Source: Glaciecola sp. | GTDB lineage: Bacteria; Pseudomonadota; Gammaproteobacteria; Enterobacterales; Alteromonadaceae | Length of the DNA stretch: 64,000 nt | Assembly (NCBI GenBank): GCA_023268935.1 | Contig: JALRKK010000067.1 | Coordinates: forward strand, 33,543 to 97,542 | Reading direction: 5' to 3' | Translations under genes and position numbers: made by a program | In this document: in pieces, positions 55,838 through 64,000 of the stretch | Numbering within the stretch: the stretch's first letter is position 1 | Layout of the letters: each line of letters begins with the position of its first letter | Notes under the pieces: generated by a model | Told to the model about the DNA's origin: nothing | The model's database searches: none | Seen by the model: only the letters and a program-made list of their open reading frames with translations

Positions 55838-56094
55838 TTAGCTTGCTCGTAAACTTTTGCGAGATCTTGTAAAACCCATTCAACAATTTGCGCTAATATC
55901 TGGTTATCAGAATGTTCTAAATGGATGAATAAATCGATGGCCTTACAAATCAAGGGGGTTGTTTCTAAAATTTCATCTGGTAATGCTGAACAAGCATGAA
56001 TGAGAGCTTCCACCGATTCAATTTGACAACTTCCCTGTAGAGACATTTCCTGCAGGCAGACATTAAGTTTGTCTTTTAATATTTCTGCAGTCAT
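55834..56094 (-). CDS. Unrecognised 86-residue protein
   Basis: A small acidic, mostly helical protein (starts MTAEILKDKLNV, ends DLAKVYEQAN). I do not recognise it. It has two cysteines in CLQEM and GSC and a further CSA, CKA region. An AGGT lies seven bases upstream of the ATG at 56094, so translation is plausible. Its end overlaps the end of epmA by four bases, convergently. It is divergent from the GNAT gene across an AT-rich 232-base spacer in which I found no other gene. Confidence 0.65.
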   Translation of the reverse strand: MTAEILKDKLNVCLQEMSLQGSCQIESVEALIHACSALPDEILETTPLICKAIDLFIHLEHSDNQILAQIVEWVLQDLAKVYEQAN

Positions 56095-56326
56095 ATGGAT
56101 TACCTACTATTTGTAATAGATTAATAGTAGGCCATTTCTTATACGATTATTGGGATGCCCTTATAAAAGTATTCTTTAGTCTAAATCAATGCTTAGACTT
56201 AAGTTTAAAAAATAGAAATAATATATTACTTCGTAAGTTTACTTGTGGTTAATAAACAACCAATCTAAAACATTGATAAACATTTTTTACTAGAAATTTG
56301 TGCAAAATAGAGTTACAACGTCTGCC

Positions 56327-56839
56327 ATGACAACACAAAAATACATCATAACCACTCCATGCTATTCGTTACGAGAAATAGACTTAAGGGATGCTCAACA
56401 GATTTTGGTTTTAACCAACGATCCTGACTGGCTCAAATACATAGGTGATCGGGGCATTTACAGCCACGACAACGCCTTGACTTATATTCAAGAGCGGTTC
56501 ATAGCGAGTTACCAAGAGTACGGTTTTGGCAGTTGGGCGGTTATTGATAATGAAACCGGAGCGTTTATGGGGATCTGCGGTTTATTACAAAGAGAAGCTC
56601 TGGCTGTTCCAGAGTTGGGATATGCTTTACTTCCGGAATATCGAGGTAGAGGGGTTGTTCAAGCGGTTATCCCACCTGTTTTGGAATGGGCAAGACAGCA
56701 TGAACTTATTTTTTTAACTGCACTAACAACACCTGACAATCACTCGTCCATTCATATTTTAGAAAAGCATGGTTTTACTTTTTCACGCATTCATTTTGAG
56801 GAAGGTAATTCACTTAATGTGTATCAACTTATGCTGTGA
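56327..56839 (+). CDS. GNAT N-acetyltransferase (RimJ/RimL-like)
   Basis: A 170-residue protein with the GNAT fold of the ribosomal-protein/small-molecule acetyltransferase type. It begins with a strand followed by LREIDLRDAQQILVLTND. The acetyl-CoA loop is LLPEYRGRGVVQAVIPPVL, and the end TTPDNHSSIHILEKHGFTF is typical of Asn-rich C-terminal GNAT motifs. The substrate is unknown. The ATG at 56327 or a GTG at 56300 could start it; neither has a clear Shine-Dalgarno. It is convergent with the cyclophilin gene, seven bases apart. Confidence 0.85.
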   Translation: MTTQKYIITTPCYSLREIDLRDAQQILVLTNDPDWLKYIGDRGIYSHDNALTYIQERFIASYQEYGFGSWAVIDNETGAFMGICGLLQREALAVPELGYALLPEYRGRGVVQAVIPPVLEWARQHELIFLTALTTPDNHSSIHILEKHGFTFSRIHFEEGNSLNVYQLML

Positions 56840-56846
56840 AGAAGCC

Positions 56847-57461
56847 CTAAAATTGAGGTGGTAAGATCTCAGCTTTTTGTAGAATAATGGGTTCAATCGG
56901 CACATTGGGTTGACCGAAATTAATTGCATATTCTGTTTCAACCTGACCCATCGCGTCAATGACTTCAAAGCCCTCGACAACTGAACCAAAAACGGTATAG
57001 CCCCAGTTCCGACCAGGATCAAGTGATTCGTTGTCTTTGAGATTGATAAAAAACTGTCTGGTCGCACTGTGTGGGTCAGTTTCTCTGGCCATTGCAATAC
57101 TGTAGTAAGTATTTTTTAGGCCATTGCCTGATTCATTAAAGATTTTGCCGAGTGATGGTTTGCTTTTGTAATCGACTGTATAGCCTCCACCTTGCACGAC
57201 AAAATCCGGCACCACTCGATGAAAAATCGTATCTTCGTAACTGCGCAGGGCAACATAGCGCAAAAAGTTATTGACGGTGATTGGCGCTTTAAAGCGGTCT
57301 AATTCAAGTATAAATTCGCCTAGGCTGGTGTTTATTTTGACTCGCGGATAAGCATTGTCTGGCTGAATCTCGGAGCCATCTTTGACTTTCAATGCGAAGC
57401 TTGGCGCACTCAAACACAGCATCACCATCACACACAAACAGTGAACATATCGCTTTCCCAT
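56847..57461 (-). CDS. Periplasmic peptidyl-prolyl cis-trans isomerase (cyclophilin, PpiA-like)
   Basis: A 204-residue protein with a signal peptide (cleavage expected after SAPSFA). The cyclophilin core has FILELDRFKAPITVNNFLRYV, IFHRVVPDFVVQGGG, and SATRQFFINLKDN, with the catalytic Arg in FHRVVPDF. It starts three bases after rlmG ends, so the genes may be in one transcript. It folds proline-containing periplasmic proteins. Confidence 0.92.
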   Translation of the reverse strand: MGKRYVHCLCVMVMLCLSAPSFALKVKDGSEIQPDNAYPRVKINTSLGEFILELDRFKAPITVNNFLRYVALRSYEDTIFHRVVPDFVVQGGGYTVDYKSKPSLGKIFNESGNGLKNTYYSIAMARETDPHSATRQFFINLKDNESLDPGRNWGYTVFGSVVEGFEVIDAMGQVETEYAINFGQPNVPIEPIILQKAEILPPQF

Positions 57462-57464
57462 GAA

Positions 57465-58607
57465 TTATCCTTTTTTGAACGTCGATAGTATGGTGAACTT
57501 ATCACTATTTGCTTTGACAGTAAAACCGCCGAAACGCTTTTTCAAGATTTTGCCATAGGCTAAGTGCCGGTTCGCAACAATACGCAATTCACCACCTGGT
57601 TTTAATGCAAAATAGCTGTCGTGAAACATCTGTATAGCAATATGCTCAGTAATGGTGTTATTTTGATGAAATGGCGGATTACACAAAATCAAATCTGCTG
57701 GTTCACGCCGCCCATAGTAGCTCAGACAGTTATTGTGCCAAAACTCGCAACTCGCTAATGCGCCAGGGTGATTGGTTGCAACATTATGACGTGCCGAGGC
57801 AACTGCGTGGTATGATTCATCGACAAAGGTAATCGATGCTTCTGGGTTTAGGCGCAGCGCAGCGCAGCCTAATACGCCATTGCCACAGCCTAAATCAATG
57901 ATGCGCTGTCCACTGACTGGATGTAGATGCTCTAACATAAATCGCGCCCCAATATCGAGCTGACTGCGGGCAAATACATTAGGCAGATTGGCAATGTTTA
58001 ATTGATATTCTGGCACTTGCCAGTGACACATATCCATTTGGTAATCGCGCGTTGCTGCGCTGACTTCGGCTAGCAGTAAACGAGATTTTTTCCATGCCAG
58101 GCCAGTACGATTAGGGCCAATGTACTGTTCAAATAAAGCTTGCACATTCTTAGTCACGTTTTGCATTTTACTGCCAGCTAGTACAATACTATGTTCATGT
58201 AACAACGGACGTATACGCTGTAACTGATCGGCCAAAAAAGTGAGATTTTTAGGAAGTTTTATTAATGCAATATCAATTTGCTTAGAAGGGGTTTCAAGTG
58301 AGTGACACCAGTTCACCGTATCCTCTAATTCATTACTGGCAAGATTGGCTTTGGCCGCTTGCTGGGCAATCAGTGAATCGCTCCAATGGGTTAAATGATA
58401 TTCATGCAAAGCACATGTCAGCGCCCCAAAATCGTCATTGAGTATCGCGATATGTGCGTTGGCTAGGCTGTCAACATGGGTATCGGCAAGCGTACGTAAC
58501 AGATACTCATCGGAGGCATCCCATGCTTGCAGAGACTTGTGTTGTGCTCCACGAGGATAGCGTTGTAGTATGTGTGTGCCAAAAGCGTGTGTTAATTCAA
58601 TCTGCAT
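57465..58607 (-). CDS. rlmG: 23S rRNA (guanine-1835-N2)-methyltransferase RlmG
   Basis: The 380-residue enzyme (E. coli 378) has an N-terminal substrate-recognition domain and a C-terminal Rossmann methyltransferase. The SAM motif is RIIDLGCGNGVLGCAAL and the catalytic motif is LILCNPPFHQ, typical of N2-guanine methylases. The start MQIELTHAFGTHILQRYP and the following LQAWDASDEYLL fit RlmG rather than RsmC. A longer frame to 58712 would overlap alkB. The divergent alkB start is 20 bases away. Confidence 0.92.
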   Translation of the reverse strand: MQIELTHAFGTHILQRYPRGAQHKSLQAWDASDEYLLRTLADTHVDSLANAHIAILNDDFGALTCALHEYHLTHWSDSLIAQQAAKANLASNELEDTVNWCHSLETPSKQIDIALIKLPKNLTFLADQLQRIRPLLHEHSIVLAGSKMQNVTKNVQALFEQYIGPNRTGLAWKKSRLLLAEVSAATRDYQMDMCHWQVPEYQLNIANLPNVFARSQLDIGARFMLEHLHPVSGQRIIDLGCGNGVLGCAALRLNPEASITFVDESYHAVASARHNVATNHPGALASCEFWHNNCLSYYGRREPADLILCNPPFHQNNTITEHIAIQMFHDSYFALKPGGELRIVANRHLAYGKILKKRFGGFTVKANSDKFTILSTFKKG

Positions 58608-58627
58608 AGACTTATTTAAGGTGACCG

Positions 58628-59230
58628 ATGTTCGACGAGCTCCCCATACAATTGTCATTACCGGATGCGACCGTGACCTACTATCCGCAATGGCTAGAGG
58701 CCAACCAGGCATCGTCGTATCAAATGACGTTGCAAGATGAACTACAATGGTCGCAAGATTATATCAAACTCTACGGTCGCGAGGTAAAGATTCCTCGTTT
58801 ACAAGCTTGGTATGGTGAACCAGAAGCGACCTATACCTACTCGCAATTGGCGATGAAGCCTATGCCATGGCATTCGGTCTTAGCTGATTTGCGCGCCACA
58901 CTTGAGCAAGAGTGTAATACTCAATTTAACTCGGTACTGGCCAACTGGTATCGCCATGGGCAAGATAGCATGGGCATGCACAGTGACGACGAGCCGGAAT
59001 TAGGCGCGCAACCAGTCATTGCGTCGTTGACCTTTGGCGCAGTTCGGGGGTTTATCATGAAACATAAACTCACCGGCCAAAAGGAGGTGTTGGAATTGGC
59101 ACATGGCAGTTTATTAGTCATGTCTGGTGACACCCAAACCTATTGGCAGCACGGTATAAACAAGACAAAAAAACGCATTGCTGATAGAATCAATCTCACT
59201 TTTAGACACATTACATCAGTCGAATCATGA
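58628..59230 (+). CDS. AlkB-family 2-oxoglutarate/Fe(II) dioxygenase
   Basis: A 200-residue protein like the compact ALKBH2/3-type AlkB homologues. It has the iron ligands HSDDEPELG (His-x-Asp) and a later His in QTYWQHGINKT. The 2-oxoglutarate-binding arginines lie in KKRIADRINLTFRHI. The nucleotide-recognition lid includes PRLQAWYG and NWYRHGQDSMGMH. It repairs N1-methyladenine and N3-methylcytosine by oxidative demethylation. It overlaps bolA by four bases and is not in an ada operon. Confidence 0.9.
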   Translation: MFDELPIQLSLPDATVTYYPQWLEANQASSYQMTLQDELQWSQDYIKLYGREVKIPRLQAWYGEPEATYTYSQLAMKPMPWHSVLADLRATLEQECNTQFNSVLANWYRHGQDSMGMHSDDEPELGAQPVIASLTFGAVRGFIMKHKLTGQKEVLELAHGSLLVMSGDTQTYWQHGINKTKKRIADRINLTFRHITSVES

Positions 59231-59538
59231 TCATTGAGCAACAAATTACGCAAAAATTAACCGATGCATTTTCCCCAGAGCATCTAGAAGTGCATAATGA
59301 AAGTCACATGCACAATGTCGCCCCAGGCAGTGAAAGTCATTTTAAAGTAGTGATTGTGAGTCAGGTGTTTGCCGATAAGCGTTTGTTACAGTGTCATCGC
59401 ATGGTCAATGAAGTGCTAGCCGATGAGTTATCTAATCACATTCATGCCTTAGCGATTCATACATATAGCGCAGAAAAGTGGGCCGCCACAAATGCTGCCC
59501 CCGATTCACCGAATTGCATGGGTGGGAATAAGCGCTAA
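59227..59538 (+). CDS. bolA: BolA family protein
   Basis: A 103-residue class II KH-fold protein. It contains NESHMHNVAPGSESHFKVVIVS and the invariant histidine region RLLQCHRMVNEVL. BolA is a stationary-phase transcription factor and partner of monothiol glutaredoxins in Fe-S handling. The ATG overlaps the alkB stop, and the stop codon lies in the left arm of a hairpin before rpoS. It is convergent with rpoS. Confidence 0.92.
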   Translation: MIIEQQITQKLTDAFSPEHLEVHNESHMHNVAPGSESHFKVVIVSQVFADKRLLQCHRMVNEVLADELSNHIHALAIHTYSAEKWAATNAAPDSPNCMGGNKR

Positions 59539-59561
59539 GCTGAGCTTGATGTCAGCTTAGC
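59534..59561. terminator. Hairpin between bolA and rpoS, shared terminator candidate
   Basis: Perfect 10-base arms GCTAAGCTGA (59534-59543) and TCAGCTTAGC (59552-59561) surround an eight-base loop between convergent genes. The bolA stop lies inside the left arm. A T-rich tail is weak on both sides, so termination may be inefficient. Confidence 0.55.
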
Positions 59562-59566
59562 ATTGC

Positions 59567-60580
59567 TCAATTATCGTTATCCGCCTTGAATAGAGCTTCT
59601 AAATTAAGTCCTTGCCGGCCCAAGAGATCGCGCAAGCGACGTAGCGCTTCGACTTGGATTTGGCGGACTCGCTCTCGAGTCAAACCTATCTCAGCACCAA
59701 CATCTTCTAATGTTGAAGGCTCATAGCCTAACAAACCAAAGCGTCTAGCAAGGACTTCGCGCTGTTTGGGGTTGAGATCTTTGAGCCATCGCACAATCGA
59801 ATGACGCATATCATTGTCTTGTACTTCATTTTCAGGACCTGAGTGGTTCTCGTCTTTAAGTACATTGAGCAAGCCCTTGTTTTCAGTATCTTGATTGACT
59901 GGCGTATCCACGGAGCTAATGCGCTCGTTGAGTTTGAGCATTTTAGAAACCGTTTCGACATCTTGACCAAGTGCAGCGGCAATGTCTTCTGCTGTAGGCT
60001 CATGGTCGAGCTCTTGTGCCAGTTGACGAGCGGTGCGCAAATATCCATTGAGTTCTTTGACTACATGAATAGGCAGGCGAATGGTGCGCGTTTGATTCAT
60101 GATGGCGCGTTCAATGGTTTGTCGAATCCACCATGTTGCATAAGTTGAAAAGCGAAAGCCTCGTTCGGGATCGAACTTTTCTACTGCTCGAATTAAGCCT
60201 AAGTTACCTTCTTCAATCAAATCGAGTAAAGCCAAACCTCGGTTGTTATAACGTCTAGCAATCTTGACAACCAAGCGTAAGTTACTGACGATCATCTGCT
60301 CGCGCGCTTGCATATCTCCATGCAAGGCCTTGCGTCCGTATAATACTTCCTCCTCTGCGCTAAGCAGTGGAGAAAAACCAATCTCACTTAAATAAAGCTG
60401 TGTAGCGTCTAAATTACGTTGAACATCTTCAGTGATATTGACGTCATCAAAGGCGTCAGCGTCTTCTTCAGAAAACAAACTAACATCGTCTGTTTTTGAT
60501 TGTGAAACTTTATCTTCGTATTCAGCGTCAAAATCTTGAGATATGAGTTCGACATCTGAATCTTGCTTTTTCTGACCCAT
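59567..60580 (-). CDS. rpoS: RNA polymerase sigma factor RpoS
   Basis: The 337-residue stationary-phase sigma factor (E. coli 330). Region 2 includes the -10 recognition helix region [18 protein letters not shown] and [20 protein letters not shown]. Region 3 has [15 protein letters not shown], and region 4 has the -35 helix [28 protein letters not shown]. It has an extended acidic N-terminus. The ATG is preceded by GGAG. The upstream nlpD gene carries the rpoS promoter in relatives, which I cannot verify here. Confidence 0.98.
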   Translation of the reverse strand: MGQKKQDSDVELISQDFDAEYEDKVSQSKTDDVSLFSEEDADAFDDVNITEDVQRNLDATQLYLSEIGFSPLLSAEEEVLYGRKALHGDMQAREQMIVSNLRLVVKIARRYNNRGLALLDLIEEGNLGLIRAVEKFDPERGFRFSTYATWWIRQTIERAIMNQTRTIRLPIHVVKELNGYLRTARQLAQELDHEPTAEDIAAALGQDVETVSKMLKLNERISSVDTPVNQDTENKGLLNVLKDENHSGPENEVQDNDMRHSIVRWLKDLNPKQREVLARRFGLLGYEPSTLEDVGAEIGLTRERVRQIQVEALRRLRDLLGRQGLNLEALFKADNDN

Positions 60581-60646
60581 TACTGCATCTCCTGCAAACC
60601 GGAATAATCATTAACTCCTCCTAACGTCCATTTAGGTATATTATTA

Positions 60647-61459
60647 TTATTTTCTGGGCAAAAATTGTTGTGGATCCAGTGATTTGCCTTTAAAGCGGAT
60701 CTCAAAGCGAAGCTTTGCCTCTGTCGTCCCGGAATTACCCATTTCGGCTATCATCTCTCCCGCCTTGACAAATTGGCGTTCCTCGACCAATATTTTATTA
60801 TTGTGTGCATAAGCACTCAAATACGTATCGGTATGCTTGATAATAACCAGGTTTCCATAACCTCTAAGAGCATTTCCGACATACACGACTTTACCCTCAG
60901 CTGCTGAGACGACCGGGGTTCCAATAGAGTTTGCTATAAGCAGTCCACTGTTGCCCGCTTCAGCGGTTGAAAACTTACCAACAATTTTACCTTCTGTTGG
61001 CCATACCCATCGCGAAACCCGCGAAGGGAGTTTTTTAGTTGAAGCTACTGGTGATAAAGATTTATCACTAGTAGATTTTCTACGATACTCCTCAGTGTGA
61101 GACGACGCAACTGTATTTTTGGACTTAGGAGCAGTATTAACTGTCTCTAATGACCTTGTATCGGCTTTAACGCTTGGTTGTTTAATGATTTTTTTTGAAA
61201 GATTGAGTTTTTGCCCAATCTTAATTTGGTACGGTTCTGTCAAACCGTTTAGTGTTGCGAGTTCTTGATAATCTTTGCCATGGAGCCACGCAATTCCATA
61301 CAAAGTTTCATTTGCTTGAACCTCATGAATAAGTTGCGATTGGCGGTCGTTATCTAGGTTTATTTGTGTGTCGATGACTGATATCGGCGCGGGCACTGAT
61401 CGCTGAGCACAGCCAATTAACCCAATGAATGTCAGTGCAAACAACGCTATTTTTCCCAC
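60647..61459 (-). CDS. nlpD: Murein hydrolase activator NlpD (LysM plus degenerate M23)
   Basis: A 270-residue lipoprotein: lipobox LIGC, then a LysM domain (IHEVQANETLYGIAWLHGKDY), a linker and a LytM/M23 domain. Metal ligands of M23 peptidases are replaced (GLLIANSIGTPV and AKLRFEIRF), as in E. coli NlpD, which activates AmiC and does not cut the wall itself. The start codon is GTG. It lies between yqaA and rpoS, the usual order. Confidence 0.95.
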   Translation of the reverse strand: MGKIALFALTFIGLIGCAQRSVPAPISVIDTQINLDNDRQSQLIHEVQANETLYGIAWLHGKDYQELATLNGLTEPYQIKIGQKLNLSKKIIKQPSVKADTRSLETVNTAPKSKNTVASSHTEEYRRKSTSDKSLSPVASTKKLPSRVSRWVWPTEGKIVGKFSTAEAGNSGLLIANSIGTPVVSAAEGKVVYVGNALRGYGNLVIIKHTDTYLSAYAHNNKILVEERQFVKAGEMIAEMGNSGTTEAKLRFEIRFKGKSLDPQQFLPRK

Positions 61460-61465
61460 AACTAC

Positions 61466-62044
61466 TTACCTATAAATCAAATATAGAATCACTGCAAGTA
61501 GGATAACGCCCCAGCCAAGAATTTCAATATATTGACGCAATTTGCTTTCCATTTTTGCGCCGCCCCAATACATCAATGCAGCTACCAAAAAGAACCGTGC
61601 ACCTCGGCCAATTGCCGATGCGATCACAAAGGGCAAAAAGGCCATCGACATCATACCTGCAGTGATCGTAAACACTTTGTACGGTATCGGCGAAAACCCT
61701 GCAAGGAAGACGACCCAAACCCCATAATGGGTAAACCATTCCATAGCCAGCATCAATTTGTCACTGTAACCAAAATCCACAATAATAGGATGGATAAATG
61801 CATCAAATGCAAAATAGCCTAACAAATATCCGGCGATACCGCCTAATACAGATGCAACGGTCGTAATCATTGCGTACCACCAAGCTCTTTGCGGTTGAGC
61901 CAAGGCCATGGGGGCGAGCATTACATCCGGTGGGATGGGAAATATAACCGACTCAGTAAAACTTAAGCCAGCAAGATATTTATCTGCATGGCGGTGCTGT
62001 GCCCATCCCAAACAAGCATCATATAGAGGAGTAAAGAGTTTCAT
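61466..62044 (-). CDS. yqaA: YqaA-family inner-membrane protein (DedA/VTT-like)
   Basis: A 192-residue protein with about four to five hydrophobic segments. It starts MKLFTPLYDACLGWAQHRHA and has the conserved SFTESVIFPIPPDVML and VFLAGFSPIPYKVFTITAG. The VTT/DedA superfamily members are lipid scramblase- or transporter-like, but YqaA's role is not known. It starts two bases after the pcm stop and six bases before nlpD, so it lies inside the surE-pcm-nlpD-rpoS operon. Confidence 0.9.
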   Translation of the reverse strand: MKLFTPLYDACLGWAQHRHADKYLAGLSFTESVIFPIPPDVMLAPMALAQPQRAWWYAMITTVASVLGGIAGYLLGYFAFDAFIHPIIVDFGYSDKLMLAMEWFTHYGVWVVFLAGFSPIPYKVFTITAGMMSMAFLPFVIASAIGRGARFFLVAALMYWGGAKMESKLRQYIEILGWGVILLAVILYLIYR

Positions 62045-62046
62045 GC

Positions 62047-62697
62047 TTAAATGATCGTTCCTTGAATTAATGGCACAAAGCGTGCCTCGTCGAGTGGTAT
62101 CCGTTGCACAGTTTGCCCAACTTTACGGACATAGGTCAAAGTTTGCTGAGTATCCCCAATTGGAATCAGCATACAGCCATTGTCGTTAAGTTGCGCAACT
62201 AATTCCTCGGGTAAAGTCGCCGCTGCAGCAGTTACTAAAATGCCATCATAAGGCCCTTTGGCGCGCCAACCTTTCCAGCCATCCCCATGTTTGCATGAGA
62301 TGTTGTAACAATCTAATTGACTGAAACGGCGCTGAGCCTGAAATTGCAGGGCTTTGATGCGCTCAACAGTAAATACGTGGGCAAAGAGTTTGGCGAGCAC
62401 GGTGGTTTGATATCCTGAACCAGTACCAATTTCCAATATTTTGGGTGATTTGACCGAGTATTCTACCATATGGGCGCGCAGTGTTTGAGTCATGAATGCC
62501 ACAGTAGATGGCTGGGATAAAGTCTGACCTTGTCCAATGGGTAAAGCATCATTAATGTACGCTTGGTGCGATAAAGTAGAGGGTAAAAAGTACTCTCGTG
62601 GGATATTACCCATTACTTCCAGTACTGCCTTATCTTCTATGCCCTGTTGAAGTAACAGCTCGATAAGACCTTTGGCTCGGGGCAAAGTTTTGATCAT
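62047..62697 (-). CDS. pcm: Protein-L-isoaspartate O-methyltransferase Pcm
   Basis: A 216-residue repair enzyme that methylates isoaspartyl residues in aged proteins. Motif I is LEIGTGSGYQTTVLA, preceded by PIGQGQTLSQPSTVAFMT, and the end RFVPLIQG matches the family. The ATG at 62697 overlaps the surE stop as ATGA. Longer frames would run through surE. An ATG at 62712 is an alternative start. Confidence 0.95.
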   Translation of the reverse strand: MIKTLPRAKGLIELLLQQGIEDKAVLEVMGNIPREYFLPSTLSHQAYINDALPIGQGQTLSQPSTVAFMTQTLRAHMVEYSVKSPKILEIGTGSGYQTTVLAKLFAHVFTVERIKALQFQAQRRFSQLDCYNISCKHGDGWKGWRAKGPYDGILVTAAAATLPEELVAQLNDNGCMLIPIGDTQQTLTYVRKVGQTVQRIPLDEARFVPLIQGTII

Positions 62698-63440
62698 CGC
62701 TGGGCCATCCATGCTGACAAAGACTGTTGTGCTTGATAGTCCGTCATATCTACTGATAAAGGCGTTACTGAAACATAACCGTTGGCAATGGCATGAAAAT
62801 CGGTACCAGGGCCCGCGTCCTGTTCCGGTCCTAGCTTGCCATACCAAAAAATAGTACGACCAAAGGGGTCTTTATCTTTCACCATATTTTCGGCTTGGTG
62901 ACGATTCCCCAATCGAGTGACTTGAATGCCATTAAGTTCATCATAAGGTACATTTGGCACATTCACATTGAGGATGCTGGTATTTGTCAAAGGCATTTCT
63001 TTCAGTTTTTGAAGCAAGTCCAATAGCACTTGTCCAGCAGTAGCAAATTGCCAGTTTTTATATCCATGCATCGAAATCGCAATCGCTGGCAGCCCTAGGT
63101 GACGTCCCTCGGTTGCAGCAGCGACCGTTCCTGAATAGATTACATCATCTCCAAGATTAGGACCGTGATTGATACCCGATACAACGATGTCTGGAGCAGT
63201 CATAAAATCTCCATTGACGCCAATCTGCACACAATCTGATGGAGTACCGTTAACCGCATGAAAACCGTTATCTAGAGTTGTCACGCGTAATGGTGAATGT
63301 AGAGAAAGTGCGTTACTGGCACCTGAGTTATTGCGGTCAGGTGCAATCACAGTGACCTTATACAGGCTACTTAACGCTTGATGAGCGGCTATGATCCCTT
63401 GAGCAAAGGCGCTGTCATCATTACTTAACAAAATGTGCAT
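62694..63440 (-). CDS. surE: 5'/3'-nucleotidase and exopolyphosphatase SurE
   Basis: A 248-residue survival protein. The metal site begins MHILLSNDDSAFAQGI (Asp8 and Asp9), with Ser in NNSGASNAL and Asn in SGINHGPNLGDDVIYSGTVAA. Most homologues have SNDDG where this has SNDDS. It hydrolyses nucleoside monophosphates in stationary phase. It starts at the ATG just after truD ends, with GGGGAGAATAA as a Shine-Dalgarno within truD's end. Confidence 0.95.
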   Translation of the reverse strand: MHILLSNDDSAFAQGIIAAHQALSSLYKVTVIAPDRNNSGASNALSLHSPLRVTTLDNGFHAVNGTPSDCVQIGVNGDFMTAPDIVVSGINHGPNLGDDVIYSGTVAAATEGRHLGLPAIAISMHGYKNWQFATAGQVLLDLLQKLKEMPLTNTSILNVNVPNVPYDELNGIQVTRLGNRHQAENMVKDKDPFGRTIFWYGKLGPEQDAGPGTDFHAIANGYVSVTPLSVDMTDYQAQQSLSAWMAQR

Positions 63441-64000
63441 TTATTCTCCCCAGTGACATAGTTCACGCAAAACAGATGTGGCAAAGCAACCTTTTGGTAG
63501 AATAAATTCCACATGTAAGTTATTCGCTTCCCACTGCCATTTAAGTTGAGACGGCAATAAGCGAATCGCTCGGCGTTCTTGCTTTAATCCTAATTGAGAT
63601 AACGTAGCACAGATTTGTGGATATTGCGCAAACAGGTTTTCTTCTAATGCGATAGCCTTGTCTTGAGTGTTTAATGACCCCCTACCAAAAAGGGCAGCAG
63701 AGATATGAATATCGCCTTCAGCGAGCCGTTTAGCGATAATGTCATCATTACTATCTGGAATGAAAAAGCTATTACTTCCTGAGAGCATGAATGCATCGCC
63801 AGATATTGGTTGGAAGAAACAATCTCGTTCGATTCGAGTGTGAATCAGGGTATTAAATAGCCAGCTGCGTAAGGCGGATATGGCTAGATTTTTCTTGTTG
63901 CGTTGTTTAATCGCTTTACCGTCAATCAAATTTTTTGCGAGCTCTAGGTTACCGCCATAGCGAATAGCAGAGAGCCCATTTTCATCAGTATAATGCATCT
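63441..64000 (-). CDS. truD: tRNA pseudouridine synthase TruD (C-terminal part, runs off the window)
   Basis: At least 186 residues of the C-terminal half are visible, reading to the window edge without a stop. The segment RYGGNLELAKNLI is the degenerate TruD region near the catalytic domain. The following GDAFMLSGSNSFFIPDSND and PLPKGCFATSVLRELCHW-like end (LPKGCFATSVLRELCHW) match the TruD C-terminus. TruD makes pseudouridine 13 in tRNA-Glu. The catalytic aspartate lies outside the window. Confidence 0.9.
   Translation of the reverse strand, partial: MHYTDENGLSAIRYGGNLELAKNLIDGKAIKQRNKKNLAISALRSWLFNTLIHTRIERDCFFQPISGDAFMLSGSNSFFIPDSNDDIIAKRLAEGDIHISAALFGRGSLNTQDKAIALEENLFAQYPQICATLSQLGLKQERRAIRLLPSQLKWQWEANNLHVEFILPKGCFATSVLRELCHWGE

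Overview
The window is chromosomal DNA from a gammaproteobacterium. The gene content and order fit the Alteromonadales or a close marine relative. Several blocks match the classical gammaproteobacterial arrangement: rhlB facing trxA-rho, purE-purK, rapA-rluA, rppH-ptsP-lgt-thyA next to mutH, tolC facing nudF-yqiB-yqiA-parE, epmB facing efp-epmA, and truD-surE-pcm-yqaA-nlpD-rpoS. The presence of mutH implies Dam-directed mismatch repair. The genus cannot be fixed from the sequence alone. No rRNA, tRNA, CRISPR array, insertion sequence or prophage was recognised. Both ends cut a gene: rhlB on the left and truD on the right.

Layout. 1-2340: rhlB (partial), trxA and rho, with two clear terminators. 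2353-5067: an orphan LysR regulator and purEK. 5120-7453: a periplasmic copper chaperone, a PQQ-type sugar dehydrogenase and rluA. 7467-13998: rapA, phoH-like, a response-regulator diguanylate cyclase, a DUF962 membrane protein and the chaperedoxin cnoX. 14101-15843: purA and a VOC protein. 15878-23288: a cell-wall salvage region with gamma-glutamyltransferase, a secreted two-domain GH3 N-acetylglucosaminidase, a DUF1343/NamZ-type exo-muramidase, MurQ and alanine racemase. 23408-28755: putA and the triphosphatase ygiF. 28756-30439: three tandem paralogues of an unrecognised 164-residue protein. 30509-37053: mutH, rppH-ptsP-tauE-lgt-thyA, and a damaged-looking gamma-glutamylcyclotransferase region. 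37141-43519: azoR, pirin, an AmpG-like permease, cysG and deaD. 43684-46449: a solitary PrsT-like TPR lipoprotein. 46523-52868: tolC, nudF, yqiB, yqiA, parE and an unknown membrane-anchored protein. 52855-56839: a PriC-like protein, the EF-P modification genes, a small unknown and a GNAT. 56847-59538: cyclophilin, rlmG, alkB and bolA. 59567-64000: rpoS back to truD.

Most of the window is housekeeping: transcription termination and recycling, purine and thymidylate synthesis, translation support and stationary-phase control. The less ordinary parts are the Bacillus-like MurNAc salvage genes, the 164-residue triplicate between ygiF and mutH, the PrsT protein away from any visible exosortase locus, and the broken region after thyA. 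Many start codons were moved inward from the longest reading frame, on the basis of Shine-Dalgarno sequences and family N-termini. All identities are from reading the sequence, with no database search.
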